Source of the DNA: an uncultured Collinsella sp.
GTDB lineage: Bacteria; Actinomycetota; Coriobacteriia; Coriobacteriales; Coriobacteriaceae
Assembly: GCA_900549345.1 (NCBI GenBank)
Contig: UROC01000011.1
Location: forward strand, 1-39,375
Length of the DNA stretch: 39,375 bases
Direction: 5' to 3'
The stretch's first letter is position 1; each line of letters opens with the position of its first letter. Position numbers and translations under genes: made by a program. The notes below the pieces were generated by a model. That model did not search any database. It was not told the origin of the DNA and saw nothing but the letters and a program-made list of their open reading frames with translations. This document shows positions 16,258 through 25,325 of this stretch, piece after piece.

Positions 16258-16740
16258 ATGCGTCACAACGTTAAGAAGGGCCTGAAGCTCGGCACCGATG
16301 CGAGCCACACCAAGGCCATGAAGAAGAGCCTTGCTAAGGCCCTCTTCGAGAACGACCGCATCAAGACCACCGAGACCCGCGCTAAGGCGCTGCGTTCGGT
16401 CGTCGATCCGATCATCACTTGGGCCAAGAAGGGCGACCTGCACTCTCGTCGTCTGGCTATCGCCAAGCTCGGCGATAAGCAGCTTGTTGCCGAGATCTTC
16501 GACAAGGCTGCTCAGGGCATGTGGCAGGACCGCAACGGCGGTTACACCCGCATCATGAAGCTCGGTAACCGCAAGGGCGACAACGCTCCCATCGTTATCA
16601 TGGAGCTCGTCACCGAGCCTTGCACGCCTAAGGCCAAGAAGGCTGCTCCGGCCCCCAAGAAGGCCGCTGCTCCCAAGAAGGTCGAGGCTGTCGAGGAGAC
16701 CGCTGCCGAGGAGGCTCCTGCTGAGGAGACCGCTGAGTAG
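16258..16740 (+). CDS. rplQ: 50S ribosomal protein L17 (bL17) with acidic tail
   Basis: A 160-residue bL17. The conserved core covers about residues 1-122 (KLGTDASHTKAMKKSLAKAL, KTTETRAKALRSVVDPIITWAK, GGYTRIMKLGNRKGDNAPIVIMELV). A low-complexity tail rich in lysine and alanine and then glutamate and alanine (from about 123) makes it longer than the usual 117-130 residues; such tails are common in actinobacterial L17. GAGGAG precedes the ATG. It is the last gene before a strong terminator. Confidence 0.97.
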   Translation: MRHNVKKGLKLGTDASHTKAMKKSLAKALFENDRIKTTETRAKALRSVVDPIITWAKKGDLHSRRLAIAKLGDKQLVAEIFDKAAQGMWQDRNGGYTRIMKLGNRKGDNAPIVIMELVTEPCTPKAKKAAPAPKKAAAPKKVEAVEETAAEEAPAEETAE

Positions 16741-16766
16741 ACATTCCGTCTGCATAGGCTATATTC

Positions 16767-16797
16767 GAGGGGTACGTTCGCGTACCCCTCTTTTTTT
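16767..16797 (+). terminator. Strong terminator of the ribosomal operon
   Basis: GAGGGGTACG (16767-16776), a TTCG loop and CGTACCCCTC (16781-16790) form a perfect 10-bp stem followed by seven T residues. It ends the alpha operon before truA. Confidence 0.95.
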
Positions 16798-16832
16798 GTC
16801 GCGATACCGTTGCTTGTTTGTTGGGAGCGCCC

Positions 16833-17657
16833 ATGACTGCGCCGTCTGATTTCAATTCGATTTCCGAGCTTGACGCCACGCTCGTATTTCGCGTGGCCTA
16901 TGATGGCTCATCGTATAGCGGATTTGCCGAGCAGCCGGGACAGACGACGGTTGCGGGTGAGCTACGTCGAGCCATCGAGACGCTGCTTCGCCGCCCGATC
17001 GATCTGACGTGTGCGGGTCGTACCGATGCCGGCGTGCATGCGGTGGCCCAGTACATTAGCGTGCCCGTAACGGACGCTGAGCTTGCTCTGACGCGCCGTA
17101 GGTGGCTGAGGGCTATGGATGCCCTCCTGCCCAAAGATATCGCCATAAACGAGGTCTACAAGGCCCGTAGGGGCTTTTCTGCCCGCTTTGACGCGCGGTC
17201 CCGTACGTATACGTACCGTATTGCCGATCGCGATGCGCGCCCCGTGCTCTCGCGCGGTGCGGTGTGGTGGCATCGCTATCCCCTCGACGTCGATGCGATG
17301 GCGGCCGCCTGCCCTGCGCTTTTGGGCGAGCAGGACTTTAAGAGCTTTTGCAAGGTTGCCTCTGCTGTGGGCAAGCCCACGCACCGCTGCGTGATGCGTG
17401 CGGAGTTTGGCCACGAGGTCGCTTTTGGCGAGGATATCCTGACCTTCACTATCGAGGGCAATGCGTTTTTGCACTCGATGGTGCGTACCATTGTAGGAAC
17501 GCTCGTGGAGATTGGCATGCATCGTCGCGATCCCCAGTGGATGCGCGAGGTTATTGACGCCCGTGACCGAACCGCTGCGGGTCCCACGGCGCCTGCCTGC
17601 GGCCTTACGTTTATGGGTGTGGATTACGGCCCCGACGAGCTTGTCGTTCTCGACTAG
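16833..17657 (+). CDS. truA: tRNA pseudouridine(38-40) synthase
   Basis: A 274-residue TruA, which isomerises uridines 38-40 in the anticodon arm of tRNA. The catalytic aspartate lies in CAGRTDAGVHAVAQ, and FRVAYDGSSYSGFAEQPGQTTVAGEL, SARFDARSRTYTYRI and FLHSMVRTIVGTLVEIG are family blocks. ATG 16833 is chosen over a TTG at 16818 because TGGGAG sits 5 bases upstream. It comes right after the alpha-operon terminator, as in many Gram-positive genomes. Confidence 0.95.
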   Translation: MTAPSDFNSISELDATLVFRVAYDGSSYSGFAEQPGQTTVAGELRRAIETLLRRPIDLTCAGRTDAGVHAVAQYISVPVTDAELALTRRRWLRAMDALLPKDIAINEVYKARRGFSARFDARSRTYTYRIADRDARPVLSRGAVWWHRYPLDVDAMAAACPALLGEQDFKSFCKVASAVGKPTHRCVMRAEFGHEVAFGEDILTFTIEGNAFLHSMVRTIVGTLVEIGMHRRDPQWMREVIDARDRTAAGPTAPACGLTFMGVDYGPDELVVLD

Positions 17658-17809
17658 GGGGGTGCTCGGCGCGTCTGTGCCTTGCACATACTATGTGTGA
17701 GCTGCGCGTGTGCAACATCTGTTCTTGGCGTGCAACATGTTAGGCGGCTCGTTGCTTTTATAGCTCGGGTGTACCATGAACGACAGTTTGATTTGGTGCT
17801 ATCGAGAGG

Positions 17810-18859
17810 ATGGAAAACTTGGTTCGACGTTGTTCGCATCCGCGACTTTCGGTGATCCTTGTGGTAGAAGGTTCGCCCAGCTATGCGATGCGTGCGCTCG
17901 AGAGTATCCAGAACCAAGACCTCTATGATTTGCAGATTGTCGTTGTCTGCCGCGATGCTGCGCCCGGTGTGCGCCATTCGCTTCAAGTTGCTGCCGACAG
18001 GGACATCCATATTGATTTGATTGACGTCGAGGACGCGAAGCGCGGCGCTTGTCTTCGTGCCGGTTTTGATGCCTCGCGCGGCTCTCAAATCATCGCCATG
18101 AACGCCGATGAGTGGTTTGCTCCGCAGTCCCTTTCCAAGATGGTCGATATCGCGTGCGATACTGCGGCAGACATAGTGTTCCCCACGGTGTCGCTCGACC
18201 GCTATGATGCACATCGAGAGCGCCATTCGCGTGTCTTGGATGCTGCCTCTATTGTCATTGAAGACAAGTCTTCGATGGTGGCCGGGCTGCCTCAGTTGAT
18301 TTTAGGCGGCTTGGTTGCTCAAGTCTCTGGCGTGATGTACAGCCGTCCACTGTTTGAGGCATGTCTTTTGTGCGATAAGACGTTTCGCACGGTTGGGTTT
18401 ATGGCGTGCGCGCTCTCGCAGGCACAGCGCGTCTCCGGCTGCGGCGACGCTTGTTTCCACGCGGTGGCACCTAAGCTTACAGATGCCTTTGATCCCACCA
18501 TGTATGCCAGGATATCCGATGACACTCGAGCGCTCGACGAGCTTGCGGACTCACTCTCGGAAGCAGATAGCGGTGGTCGGCTCAAGCTGGCAAGCCAAAA
18601 GTTCTACTTTGCCGGACTGGTCGCCTGCATCGAGAATTTGTGTCTGAGCCCGCATGGAGTGTCGTCAATCGAGCGTTCCGCCCGCATGCGTGATATGCTC
18701 GAGGCGCCTCGAACCCGTCAGATGGTCGCCGCGCTCAAGGACAACCATCGGGGACTCGGTCTGTTGTTTGGGCCGATCGCCAGCGCCAAGCCTGCGCGCT
18801 GCGTGATGTGTACGCATCTGGCAGCTTTTCTTAACCGGACGGGCGCAAAAACCGCCTAA
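17810..18859 (+). CDS. Glycosyltransferase family 2-like protein
   Basis: A 349-residue protein whose first 110 residues fit the GT-A fold of family 2 glycosyltransferases: LSVILVVEGSPSYAMRALESIQNQDLYDLQIVVV, then CLRAGFDASRGSQIIAMNADEWFAPQSL. The position of the metal-binding DxD reads NADE, so activity is less certain. The rest (about 130-349) has no motif I recognise and no clear membrane segment. The ATG at 17810 overlaps GAGAGGA; a TTG at 17819 would have better spacing, so the start may be three codons later. It stands alone between truA and argR; the acceptor sugar or polymer is unknown. Confidence 0.65.
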   Translation: MENLVRRCSHPRLSVILVVEGSPSYAMRALESIQNQDLYDLQIVVVCRDAAPGVRHSLQVAADRDIHIDLIDVEDAKRGACLRAGFDASRGSQIIAMNADEWFAPQSLSKMVDIACDTAADIVFPTVSLDRYDAHRERHSRVLDAASIVIEDKSSMVAGLPQLILGGLVAQVSGVMYSRPLFEACLLCDKTFRTVGFMACALSQAQRVSGCGDACFHAVAPKLTDAFDPTMYARISDDTRALDELADSLSEADSGGRLKLASQKFYFAGLVACIENLCLSPHGVSSIERSARMRDMLEAPRTRQMVAALKDNHRGLGLLFGPIASAKPARCVMCTHLAAFLNRTGAKTA

Positions 18860-18865
18860 ACGGCT

Positions 18866-18903
18866 CATTTCGAAACAAATTTGCATAGAATTGTTTCGAA
18901 ATG
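18866..18903. promoter_or_regulatory. Inverted repeat upstream of argR
   Basis: Two 13-base arms (18866-18878 and 18891-18903) are perfectly inverted around a 12-base AT-rich spacer; each arm contains TTTCGAAA, itself a palindrome. A second small palindrome, AATAGC-GTTAA-GCTATT, follows at 18928-18944. There is no T-run, so an operator is more likely than a terminator. The first is a candidate site for ArgR or another dimeric regulator acting on argR. Confidence 0.5.
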
Positions 18904-18991
18904 CGTTCTTATACACAAAAGCCTTCAAATAGCGTTAAGCTATTCAATCACTGATTGATTGTCTCCGCCATCTTTTGGAGAGAGGGTTTGT

Positions 18992-19429
18992 ATGGCTAAA
19001 AAACGCAATGGGCGCCAGGATGCCATTAGAGATATTGTGCGCAATAAGGACGTCCGCACGCAGCGCGTGCTGGTCGATGAGCTCCGCGCTATGGGCTTTG
19101 ATTGCACGCAGGCGACTGTCTCTCGCGATATTGCCGATATGGGGCTGCGTAAGCTCCCTGAGGGCATCTATGTTCTGGCAGAGGACCTGCACCTGCAGCG
19201 TATGGTTTCCGAGCTCGTAACGGGCGTTCTGCGCACCGATAATCTGGTTATGATCAAGGCTCAGCCTGGCACGGCTTCCGGCATCGCCGCCGCTGTTGAT
19301 GCGGCAGAGCTGCCCGATGTGCTTGGCTCGCTTGCCGGCAACGATACGATTTTGGTTATTGCCCAGACGGCCGAGGACGGCGAGCGTCTTGAGGCGCTGA
19401 TCAATAAGTTGAGCAATTCTCGCAAGTAG
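18992..19429 (+). CDS. argR: Arginine repressor ArgR
   Basis: A 145-residue ArgR. The N-terminal winged helix-turn-helix includes GFDCTQATVSRDIADMGLRKLPEG; the C-terminal arginine-binding hexamerization domain includes KAQPGTASGIAAAVDAAELPDVLGSLAGNDTILVIA. With arginine bound, ArgR represses arginine synthesis and often activates its breakdown. ATG 18992 is preferred to a TTG at 18959, since GGAGAGAGG lies just upstream. No arginine biosynthesis gene is next to it here. Confidence 0.93.
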   Translation: MAKKRNGRQDAIRDIVRNKDVRTQRVLVDELRAMGFDCTQATVSRDIADMGLRKLPEGIYVLAEDLHLQRMVSELVTGVLRTDNLVMIKAQPGTASGIAAAVDAAELPDVLGSLAGNDTILVIAQTAEDGERLEALINKLSNSRK

Positions 19430-19478
19430 GTGTGCGGGTCGTGCGCTCGGCATTGTGTGCGCTGACATAGTGGCTTGT

Positions 19479-19512
19479 AAGGGGCATCGACGTTGGTCGG
19501 TACCCCTTTTTG
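19479..19512 (+). terminator. Terminator after argR
   Basis: AAGGGG (19479-19484) pairs with CCCCTT (19503-19508), with an inner CGAC/GTCG stem, and the stem runs into a T tract to about 19511. Confidence 0.7.
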
Positions 19513-19552
19513 TTTGCCGGTATAAAGACCGCCCACCAGGTCGCTTCAAACT

Positions 19553-19591
19553 AAAAGGCCCCGAGCAGTTCAATAAGCTGCTCGGGGCCTT
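19553..19591 (-). terminator. Terminator of the penicillin-binding protein gene
   Basis: Arms 19555-19568 and 19578-19591 are perfectly complementary over 14 bases with a 9-base loop. On the reverse strand the stem is followed by TTTTAG, which ends the leftward transcript 22 bases after its stop codon. Confidence 0.85.
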
Positions 19592-19613
19592 GTTGGCTTT
19601 AGTCGCGTACTTC

Positions 19614-21824
19614 TTAGCCGACCGTATCGTCAGGCGTGGGCGAGGGGTCGGGAGTGGGCGTAGGCGTAGGCGTAGGCGTAGGCGTAGGCGTGCCGCCATC
19701 GCCGCCGGTCGAACCACCAGTGGAGCCACCCGTCGAGCCACCGGTCGTACCGGTGCCGCCGGTGGTGTCGCCGCCCGTGGTCTCGGTGGTCGTGGTCGTC
19801 GTGGTAGTCGTTGTGGTGGTTTCCTCTTCCTCTTCGTCCTTGTCCTTGTCGTCGTTCTCCGACTTCTTGGTGTTGTTGGTGCCGTAGAACTTCCAGACGC
19901 TGTTGTTCTTGTAGGTGGGCGCCGTTCCGGTCGCAAACTCCTCGCGCTCGGTACCGGTCAGAACGGTGTTCATAAACCGCTTAAAGACAGGCAGGTTGGT
20001 GCTGTCGCCCAGCAGGTCCGTGCCGTACTTTTGGATGGGGATCTCGCCCGCGGAATAGCCGGTCCACAGGGCGCACGCCAGCTGCGGGGTATAGCCGCAG
20101 AACCACAGGTTGGTGGTGTTGTCGGTGGTGCCCGTCTTGCCGGCATAGGGCTGGTTGACACTCAGAGCGCCGGCAGCACCCGTACCGCTGCCCTTCATGA
20201 CGCCGGACAGAACATCGGTGACCGCGGCGGCCTCGCCCTCGGTAAGCACCTGTGAGGGATTGTCGGTGTGCTGGTACAGCACCGAACCGGTACGAGAGTC
20301 AATCTCGGTGATGGCGATCGGCTGGCGATAGTAGCCGCCGTTGGCAAACGTCGCGTAGGCGGCGGCCATCTCGAGCGGCGAGATCGAGCCGGTGCCGAGG
20401 GTCATGACGGGAACGTCCTCGATGTTGTCCTTGGCGGGGTCGATGCCGAGCTTTTTGACGAGCGAGATGATCTTGCTGTTACCGACGGCTTCCGCCACCT
20501 GGATGTAGCCGGTGTTGGAGGAGTATGCCGTCGCCTGCTTAAGCGTGATGTTGCCATAGCTCTGGTTGGCGTAATTTTGGACCTCGGTCGTGGTGCCCTT
20601 GGCCTTGAGCGGCGAGTTGCAGTTGAGGGTGACGTTGGGGTTCATGCCGTTTTGGATGGCAGTTGCCAGCGTAAAGGCCTTAAAGGTGGAGCCGACGGGA
20701 CGCTTGGCCGTGGCATGGTTTACGTGGTTCTCGTCGGCGTTGTAGTCGTAGCCGCCCACCATGCACTTGATGTAGCCGGTCTTGGGGTCGACGACGACCA
20801 TGCCCATGTCCAGGCCGTCAAGCGAGAGCGTGTCGAGCTGCTCGCGGACGGCATTCTCTGCCACCTGCTGCATCGTGGGGTCGATGGTGGTCTTGACGGT
20901 CAGGCCGCCCTTAAAGAGCACGTCGGTCGAGAACTCCTGCTCCAGCAGCTGCTTGACGTAGGAGACAAAGTAGGGCTGCGAGTATACGTCGACGCCGCTG
21001 CCCGAGATTTCGGTCACATTGAGGGTGATGGGTTCGGCCTGTGCGGCATCGTGCTCCTCCTGGGTGATGTGGCCCAGGCGCAACATGTTGTCGAGGACCT
21101 TGTTGCGACGGGACAGCGCCAGGTCGGGGTTGACCGTGGGGTCGTACTGCGAGGGCGAGTTGGGAAGGCCGATCAACAGCGCGGCCTCGCTCAGGGTGAG
21201 GTCGGCGGCGCTCTTGGACAGATAGGTCTCGGCTGCGGCCTCGATGCCGTAGGCGCCGTGGCCGTAATAGATGGTGTTGAGGTACATCATGAGGATCTCG
21301 TCTTTGGAGTACATGTCCTCCATCTTGATGGCGATGTAGGCCTCGCGCACCTTACGCTCAATGGTCGAGTCGAATTGCTCCTCCTGCAGGATGGTGTTGC
21401 GCACAAGCTGCTGGGTGATCGTCGAGGCGCCTTCGTGCCCGCCGCCGAGGGTTGCCACCGCAGCACGCGCGATACCCCACAGGTCGATACCGCCGTGCTC
21501 GTAGAAGCGCTCGTCCTCGACGTCAACGGTGCCCTGCAGCACGTAGGGGGAGACCTCGTCCTTGGTGATGGACTTGCGGTTTTGCGTGTAGAAGCTCGCG
21601 ATCTTGTTGCCGTTGCAGTCGACGATCTCGGTGGGCTCGCTCACCAGATACGCGTTGGCGTCGGTGTAGTCGGGCAGATCGGACAGCCAGCGGTTGACGT
21701 TACCGACCATGCCGATGCCAAACGCCACGCCCGCAATCAGCAGAAAGCCCAAAAACGAGAGCAGGATTATGGGCAGGGCGTGCGTCTTTGAACGGCTGTG
21801 TCCCTGTCGTTGGCGAGGACCCAT
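19614..21824 (-). CDS. Class A penicillin-binding protein (PBP1A type)
   Basis: A 736-residue bifunctional peptidoglycan synthase. One membrane anchor lies at about residues 17-40. The GT51 glycosyltransferase domain has the catalytic glutamate in VEDERFYEHGGID (about 102-114), GASTITQQLVRN and the KxxILxxYLN-like block. The transpeptidase domain has SxxK in GSTFK (about 380), SSN (about 436) and KTGTT (about 563). The C-terminus from about 651 is a low-complexity tail of acidic residues, a run of threonines, Gly/Ser repeats and Thr-Pro repeats. The start at 21824 is preferred over one 41 codons upstream because GGAGGT precedes it and the anchor then falls near the N-terminus. It is divergent from the U32 gene. 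Confidence 0.94.
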   Translation of the reverse strand: MGPRQRQGHSRSKTHALPIILLSFLGFLLIAGVAFGIGMVGNVNRWLSDLPDYTDANAYLVSEPTEIVDCNGNKIASFYTQNRKSITKDEVSPYVLQGTVDVEDERFYEHGGIDLWGIARAAVATLGGGHEGASTITQQLVRNTILQEEQFDSTIERKVREAYIAIKMEDMYSKDEILMMYLNTIYYGHGAYGIEAAAETYLSKSAADLTLSEAALLIGLPNSPSQYDPTVNPDLALSRRNKVLDNMLRLGHITQEEHDAAQAEPITLNVTEISGSGVDVYSQPYFVSYVKQLLEQEFSTDVLFKGGLTVKTTIDPTMQQVAENAVREQLDTLSLDGLDMGMVVVDPKTGYIKCMVGGYDYNADENHVNHATAKRPVGSTFKAFTLATAIQNGMNPNVTLNCNSPLKAKGTTTEVQNYANQSYGNITLKQATAYSSNTGYIQVAEAVGNSKIISLVKKLGIDPAKDNIEDVPVMTLGTGSISPLEMAAAYATFANGGYYRQPIAITEIDSRTGSVLYQHTDNPSQVLTEGEAAAVTDVLSGVMKGSGTGAAGALSVNQPYAGKTGTTDNTTNLWFCGYTPQLACALWTGYSAGEIPIQKYGTDLLGDSTNLPVFKRFMNTVLTGTEREEFATGTAPTYKNNSVWKFYGTNNTKKSENDDKDKDEEEEETTTTTTTTTTTTETTGGDTTGGTGTTGGSTGGSTGGSTGGDGGTPTPTPTPTPTPTPDPSPTPDDTVG
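19655..19692. repeat. GTAGGC hexamer tandem repeat inside the PBP gene
   Basis: About six units of the hexamer GTAGGC (read on the + strand) encode the Thr-Pro repeats of the PBP tail. Such repeats can gain or lose units by slippage without breaking the frame, changing tail length. Confidence 0.85.
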
Positions 21825-21986
21825 ATATTGACCTCCAGGTATGTCGTGCCAGACGGTGGATGTGCCGTCGGGGCAGGATGGACATAAGTTATTACACGAT
21901 AAACCAAACGGGGCGCGCGAGGCCTCGTGTATGCTGGAAGACGGCATTTTTCAGAGTGAATGCATACCTTGGTAAGGAGTTTGTCG

Positions 21987-23945
21987 ATGGCGATTCGGAC
22001 GATGGGGCCGAGCGGACAATACGAGACTGGATTGGATGCTGCCGGTGCGGCGCTGCCCGAGCTGCTGGCGCCGGCGGGCGGGCTCGACCAGATGCTTGCG
22101 GCCATCGCCGCGGGCGCCGATGCCATCTATGCGGGGTTGGGCGGCTTTAACGCCCGTGTGAGCGCCCATGGCTTTACGGATAACGAGTTTGCGCGCGGCT
22201 GCGCCGTGGCGCATGCCCATGGCGTGCGTGTGTACGTAACGCTCAACGTGTTCGTGTTTGACGATGAGTTGTCCGACGCGGTGGCGTTGGGAGCTCATGC
22301 ACTGGAGCTGGGCGCCGATGCTCTGATTGTCGCCGATGCCGGGTTGGCCTGCGCGCTGCGCGCGGCGATTCCCGGGGTCGAGATTCACCTGTCCACGCAG
22401 GCGGGCGCTCATAGCGAGGGTGCCGTGCGGCTTGCCGCCGATGAGCTGGGGGTCGAGCGCGTGACGACGGCACGCGAGCTGACGGTCGACGAGATTGCGG
22501 CGCTATGTGCCACGGGCGTGCCCATCGAGGTATTCTGCCACGGTGCGATTTGCATCGGCTATTCGGGGGCGTGCGAGTTCTCGGCCCTGCGGCGTGGACG
22601 ATCGGCGATGCGCGGCGACTGCACGCAGCCGTGCCGTCTGGCGTACGACCTAGTGGACGAGGCGGGGCAGAGCGTTGTCGCCGTTGAGGGGGATCGTCTG
22701 CTGTGTCCGCATGACTATCTGGGTATTGCGCATCTGCCCGAGCTTGTAGATGCTGGCGTTGCGTCGCTCAAGATCGAGGGACGCATGAAGAACCCCGATT
22801 ACGTATTCAACGTGGTGCGGGTTTGGCGCCGGGCGCTCGATATGCTGCGCGACGGCGCGTGGGACCCCGGTGCCGTGGAAGAGCTTGAGCGCGAGCTGGG
22901 AAGGTCGTTTAACCGTGGGTTTACCGATGCGTACCTGCGAGGGCGTTCGGGTGCCGAGCTGATGAGCTTTGAGCGTGCAATTAACCAGGGCGTGCGCGTG
23001 GGGCGCTTGGTCGCTGTGGGCCACGAAGAGGTGACCGTTGAGCTCGATGCCGCCGTGGCGGCGGGTGACACGCTCGAGATTCGGTTCTATCCGGGTGTCG
23101 ACGCGCGTTCCGATGTGCCCAAGCGCTGGCCGCAGGTGCCCTGCCCGGTGGATGCCGCAGCGGGGAAGCGCGTCGTCGTGCATTGCAAGCGTAAGGTGGA
23201 CGCGGGCTGCGAGGTATACCTGATTCGTAGCGCCGGCGTGTTGGATCAGACGGCGGCGGTGTTGGAGCGCATGCGGGCCGAGGCGGATGCGATTGCGCCC
23301 GTTGCGCGTGCCGTTGAGGTGCTGCCCTTTGAGGACGTTGCGGTGGATAGCGGTGCGTCGCCGGAGTTGGTGGAGTGCGCGGTTCCCGCTCGCATGGTTT
23401 TTGCTTGGCAGCTGATGGATACCGACCCGCGCAGAGAACTCGATTTGTCCGACACCGTTGTGGTGCTTGACGAGGTGTGCCGCACGGGTGACGCTGACCG
23501 GACCCGCTCGCTGATGCAGCGTGCCGGGCGCGTCGTCTGCCGCAACCTGGGACAGGTGGTGATTGCTCGCGAGCTGGGCGTGACGTTTGACGTGGCGGCG
23601 CCGGTGTTCTGCGCGAATCGGGCCACGCTTACCTGGCTGCGCGGACTCGGTGCGGGGCGGGTGTACTTGCCGGCCGAGTTGCTCGGCAATGATGCGGAGC
23701 GTATTGCCGAACTGACGGCCGAACCTGGTGTTCTGAGCCCTGTCGATGCCGATTGCCCCGAGCTCATGGTGTGCGAGCACTGCCTGCTGACTGCCGAGGG
23801 CGCCTGCGCCACCGATGCGACGGGACAGGTCCGTTGCCGCGACTGCTTGCGTCGTCGGCAGGTACGCTATCTGGTCGAGCGTGACGGTACACGTCTGCCA
23901 GTTGCCATTGACGCATGCGGCAGGACGAGGATTTTCCTGTCGTAA
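21987..23945 (+). CDS. U32 family protein (RlhA/YegQ-type)
   Basis: A 652-residue member of the U32 family, annotated as peptidases but in E. coli shown to include RNA hydroxylation proteins (RlhA, TrhP). The N-terminal barrel starts ELLAPAGGLDQMLAAIAAGADAIYAG; the signature stretch CHGAICIGYSGACEFS followed by GDCTQPCR holds the conserved cysteines, and SLKIEGRMK follows. The C-terminal half (from about 370) is the extra domain found in long members, with CEHC and CRDC pairs near the end. ATG 21987 is preferred over 21960 because AAGGAG lies 7 bases upstream. Which RNA it acts on cannot be told here. Confidence 0.85.
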   Translation: MAIRTMGPSGQYETGLDAAGAALPELLAPAGGLDQMLAAIAAGADAIYAGLGGFNARVSAHGFTDNEFARGCAVAHAHGVRVYVTLNVFVFDDELSDAVALGAHALELGADALIVADAGLACALRAAIPGVEIHLSTQAGAHSEGAVRLAADELGVERVTTARELTVDEIAALCATGVPIEVFCHGAICIGYSGACEFSALRRGRSAMRGDCTQPCRLAYDLVDEAGQSVVAVEGDRLLCPHDYLGIAHLPELVDAGVASLKIEGRMKNPDYVFNVVRVWRRALDMLRDGAWDPGAVEELERELGRSFNRGFTDAYLRGRSGAELMSFERAINQGVRVGRLVAVGHEEVTVELDAAVAAGDTLEIRFYPGVDARSDVPKRWPQVPCPVDAAAGKRVVVHCKRKVDAGCEVYLIRSAGVLDQTAAVLERMRAEADAIAPVARAVEVLPFEDVAVDSGASPELVECAVPARMVFAWQLMDTDPRRELDLSDTVVVLDEVCRTGDADRTRSLMQRAGRVVCRNLGQVVIARELGVTFDVAAPVFCANRATLTWLRGLGAGRVYLPAELLGNDAERIAELTAEPGVLSPVDADCPELMVCEHCLLTAEGACATDATGQVRCRDCLRRRQVRYLVERDGTRLPVAIDACGRTRIFLS

Positions 23946-23993
23946 GTGCCGCGTCGCGTCAGTTTGTTATCATAAGAGAGTTTATGGACTTCC

Positions 23994-24020
23994 AGCACCG
24001 CCGTTTTCGGCGAGGGTGCT
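23994..24020 (+). other. Hairpin in the tyrS leader
   Basis: AGCACC (23994-23999) and GGTGCT (24015-24020) pair, with CCG/CGG inside. It lies 7 bases before AAGGAGG of tyrS. No T-box features (specifier loop or TGGNACC) are seen. Confidence 0.4.
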
Positions 24021-24041
24021 ATAGCAAAAGGAGGATACCCA

Positions 24042-25253
24042 ATGCTGTCTGTTGACGAGCAAATGCGTATCATCACCTCGGGTGCAGCGCAGATCGTCCC
24101 CGAGGCCGACCTTCGCAAGAAGCTTGAGAAGGGCGAGCCCCTCAACATCAAGCTCGGCGTCGATCCCACCAGCCCCGACCTGCACCTGGGCCATGCCGTG
24201 CCCCTGCGCAAGATGCGTCAGTTCCAGGACCTGGGCCACAACGTCACCCTCATCATCGGCAACGGCACCGCGCTGATCGGCGACCCCTCGGGCAAGAACT
24301 CCACGCGTCCGCAGCTTTCGCAGGAGCAGATCGAGGCCAACGCCGAGACCTACGTGAGCCAGGCCATGAAGATTCTGGACCCCGAGAAGACCACCATTGT
24401 GCATAACGGCGACTGGATCTTGTCGATGGACCTGGCCGGCCTGCTGCAGGTGTGCTCCAAGTTCACCGTCGCCCGCATCCTTGAGCGCGACGACTTTACC
24501 AAGCGCTACCAGTCCCAGACGCCGATTGCCCTGCACGAGTTTCTGTACCCCGTGATGCAGGCCTTCGACTCCGTTCAGATCAAGGCCGACGTCGAGATGG
24601 GCGGCACCGACCAGCTCTTCAACCTGCTCGCCGGCCGCGAGCTCATGGAGAAGATGGGCATGGAGCCGCAGATCGCGCTTACCATGCCGCTGCTCGAGGG
24701 CACCGACGGCGTGCGCAAGATGTCCAAGTCCTATGGCAACTACATCGGCCTGACCGACACTCCCAAGGATATGTTCGGCAAGACCATGTCCATCCCCGAC
24801 GAGATGATCGGCAAGTACTATCGTCTGGCCAGCTCGCTCGCCCCGGCCGAGGTCGACAAGATCGATGCCGCCCTGGCCGATGGCTCCGCCGACCCCTACG
24901 AGCTCAAGCGCGCTCTAGGCCGCGACCTGTGCGACACCTACCACGGTGCTGGCGCCGGCGACGAGGCTCAGGCCGAGTTCGACCGTGTGTTCAAGGAGGG
25001 CCAGCTTGCCGACTTCCCCGAGAAGCACGTTGAGCTGACCGTCAACGACGAGGGCCAGATTTACCTCGCTGGCCTGCTCAAGGACCTGGGCCTTTCGGCC
25101 AGCGCCGGTCAGGCCCGCCGCGACATCGACGGCGGCGGCGTCAAGATCAACGGCAAGGCTGTGGCTTCCAAGAGCTACAACATCGATCCGAGCGCCCTCA
25201 AGCTGGGCGACACCCTCTCCGTGGGCAAGCGCAAGGGCTTTAAGTTGGTCTAA
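24042..25253 (+). CDS. tyrS: Tyrosyl-tRNA synthetase
   Basis: A 403-residue class I synthetase that charges tRNA-Tyr. The HIGH motif appears as HLGHAVP in GVDPTSPDLHLGHAVPLRK, the KMSKS motif as RKMSKSYGN, and the C-terminal S4-like RNA-binding domain covers about 335-403. The insert GDPSGKNSTRPQLS and lack of the GADPTA pattern place it in the TyrS group of about 400-420 residues. AAAGGAGG precedes the ATG. A clear terminator follows, so it is probably transcribed alone. Confidence 0.96.
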   Translation: MLSVDEQMRIITSGAAQIVPEADLRKKLEKGEPLNIKLGVDPTSPDLHLGHAVPLRKMRQFQDLGHNVTLIIGNGTALIGDPSGKNSTRPQLSQEQIEANAETYVSQAMKILDPEKTTIVHNGDWILSMDLAGLLQVCSKFTVARILERDDFTKRYQSQTPIALHEFLYPVMQAFDSVQIKADVEMGGTDQLFNLLAGRELMEKMGMEPQIALTMPLLEGTDGVRKMSKSYGNYIGLTDTPKDMFGKTMSIPDEMIGKYYRLASSLAPAEVDKIDAALADGSADPYELKRALGRDLCDTYHGAGAGDEAQAEFDRVFKEGQLADFPEKHVELTVNDEGQIYLAGLLKDLGLSASAGQARRDIDGGGVKINGKAVASKSYNIDPSALKLGDTLSVGKRKGFKLV

Positions 25254-25280
25254 CGAGCGAGTTGACCTCACAAGTGCAAT

Positions 25281-25316
25281 AAGGCCGCAGCCGGGAATCC
25301 CGACTGCGGCCTTTTT
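25281..25316 (+). terminator. Terminator after tyrS
   Basis: AAGGCCGCAG (25281-25290) and CTGCGGCCTT (25304-25313) form a perfect 10-bp stem followed by T residues to 25316. Confidence 0.93.
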
Positions 25317-25325
25317 GGTTACGAC

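Noticed and set aside
19655..19692. Short tandem repeat as a possible CRISPR array
   Set aside because: Units are 6 bases without spacers and encode Thr-Pro repeats inside the PBP gene.
20268..21791. A 507-codon open frame on the + strand
   Set aside because: It lies wholly antisense to the penicillin-binding protein gene, which has all catalytic motifs; the frame has no recognisable domain and comes from the GC-biased codons of the real gene.
23941..24041. T-box leader for tyrS
   Set aside because: The gap is about 100 bases and lacks the T-box sequence and specifier structure; only a small hairpin is present.
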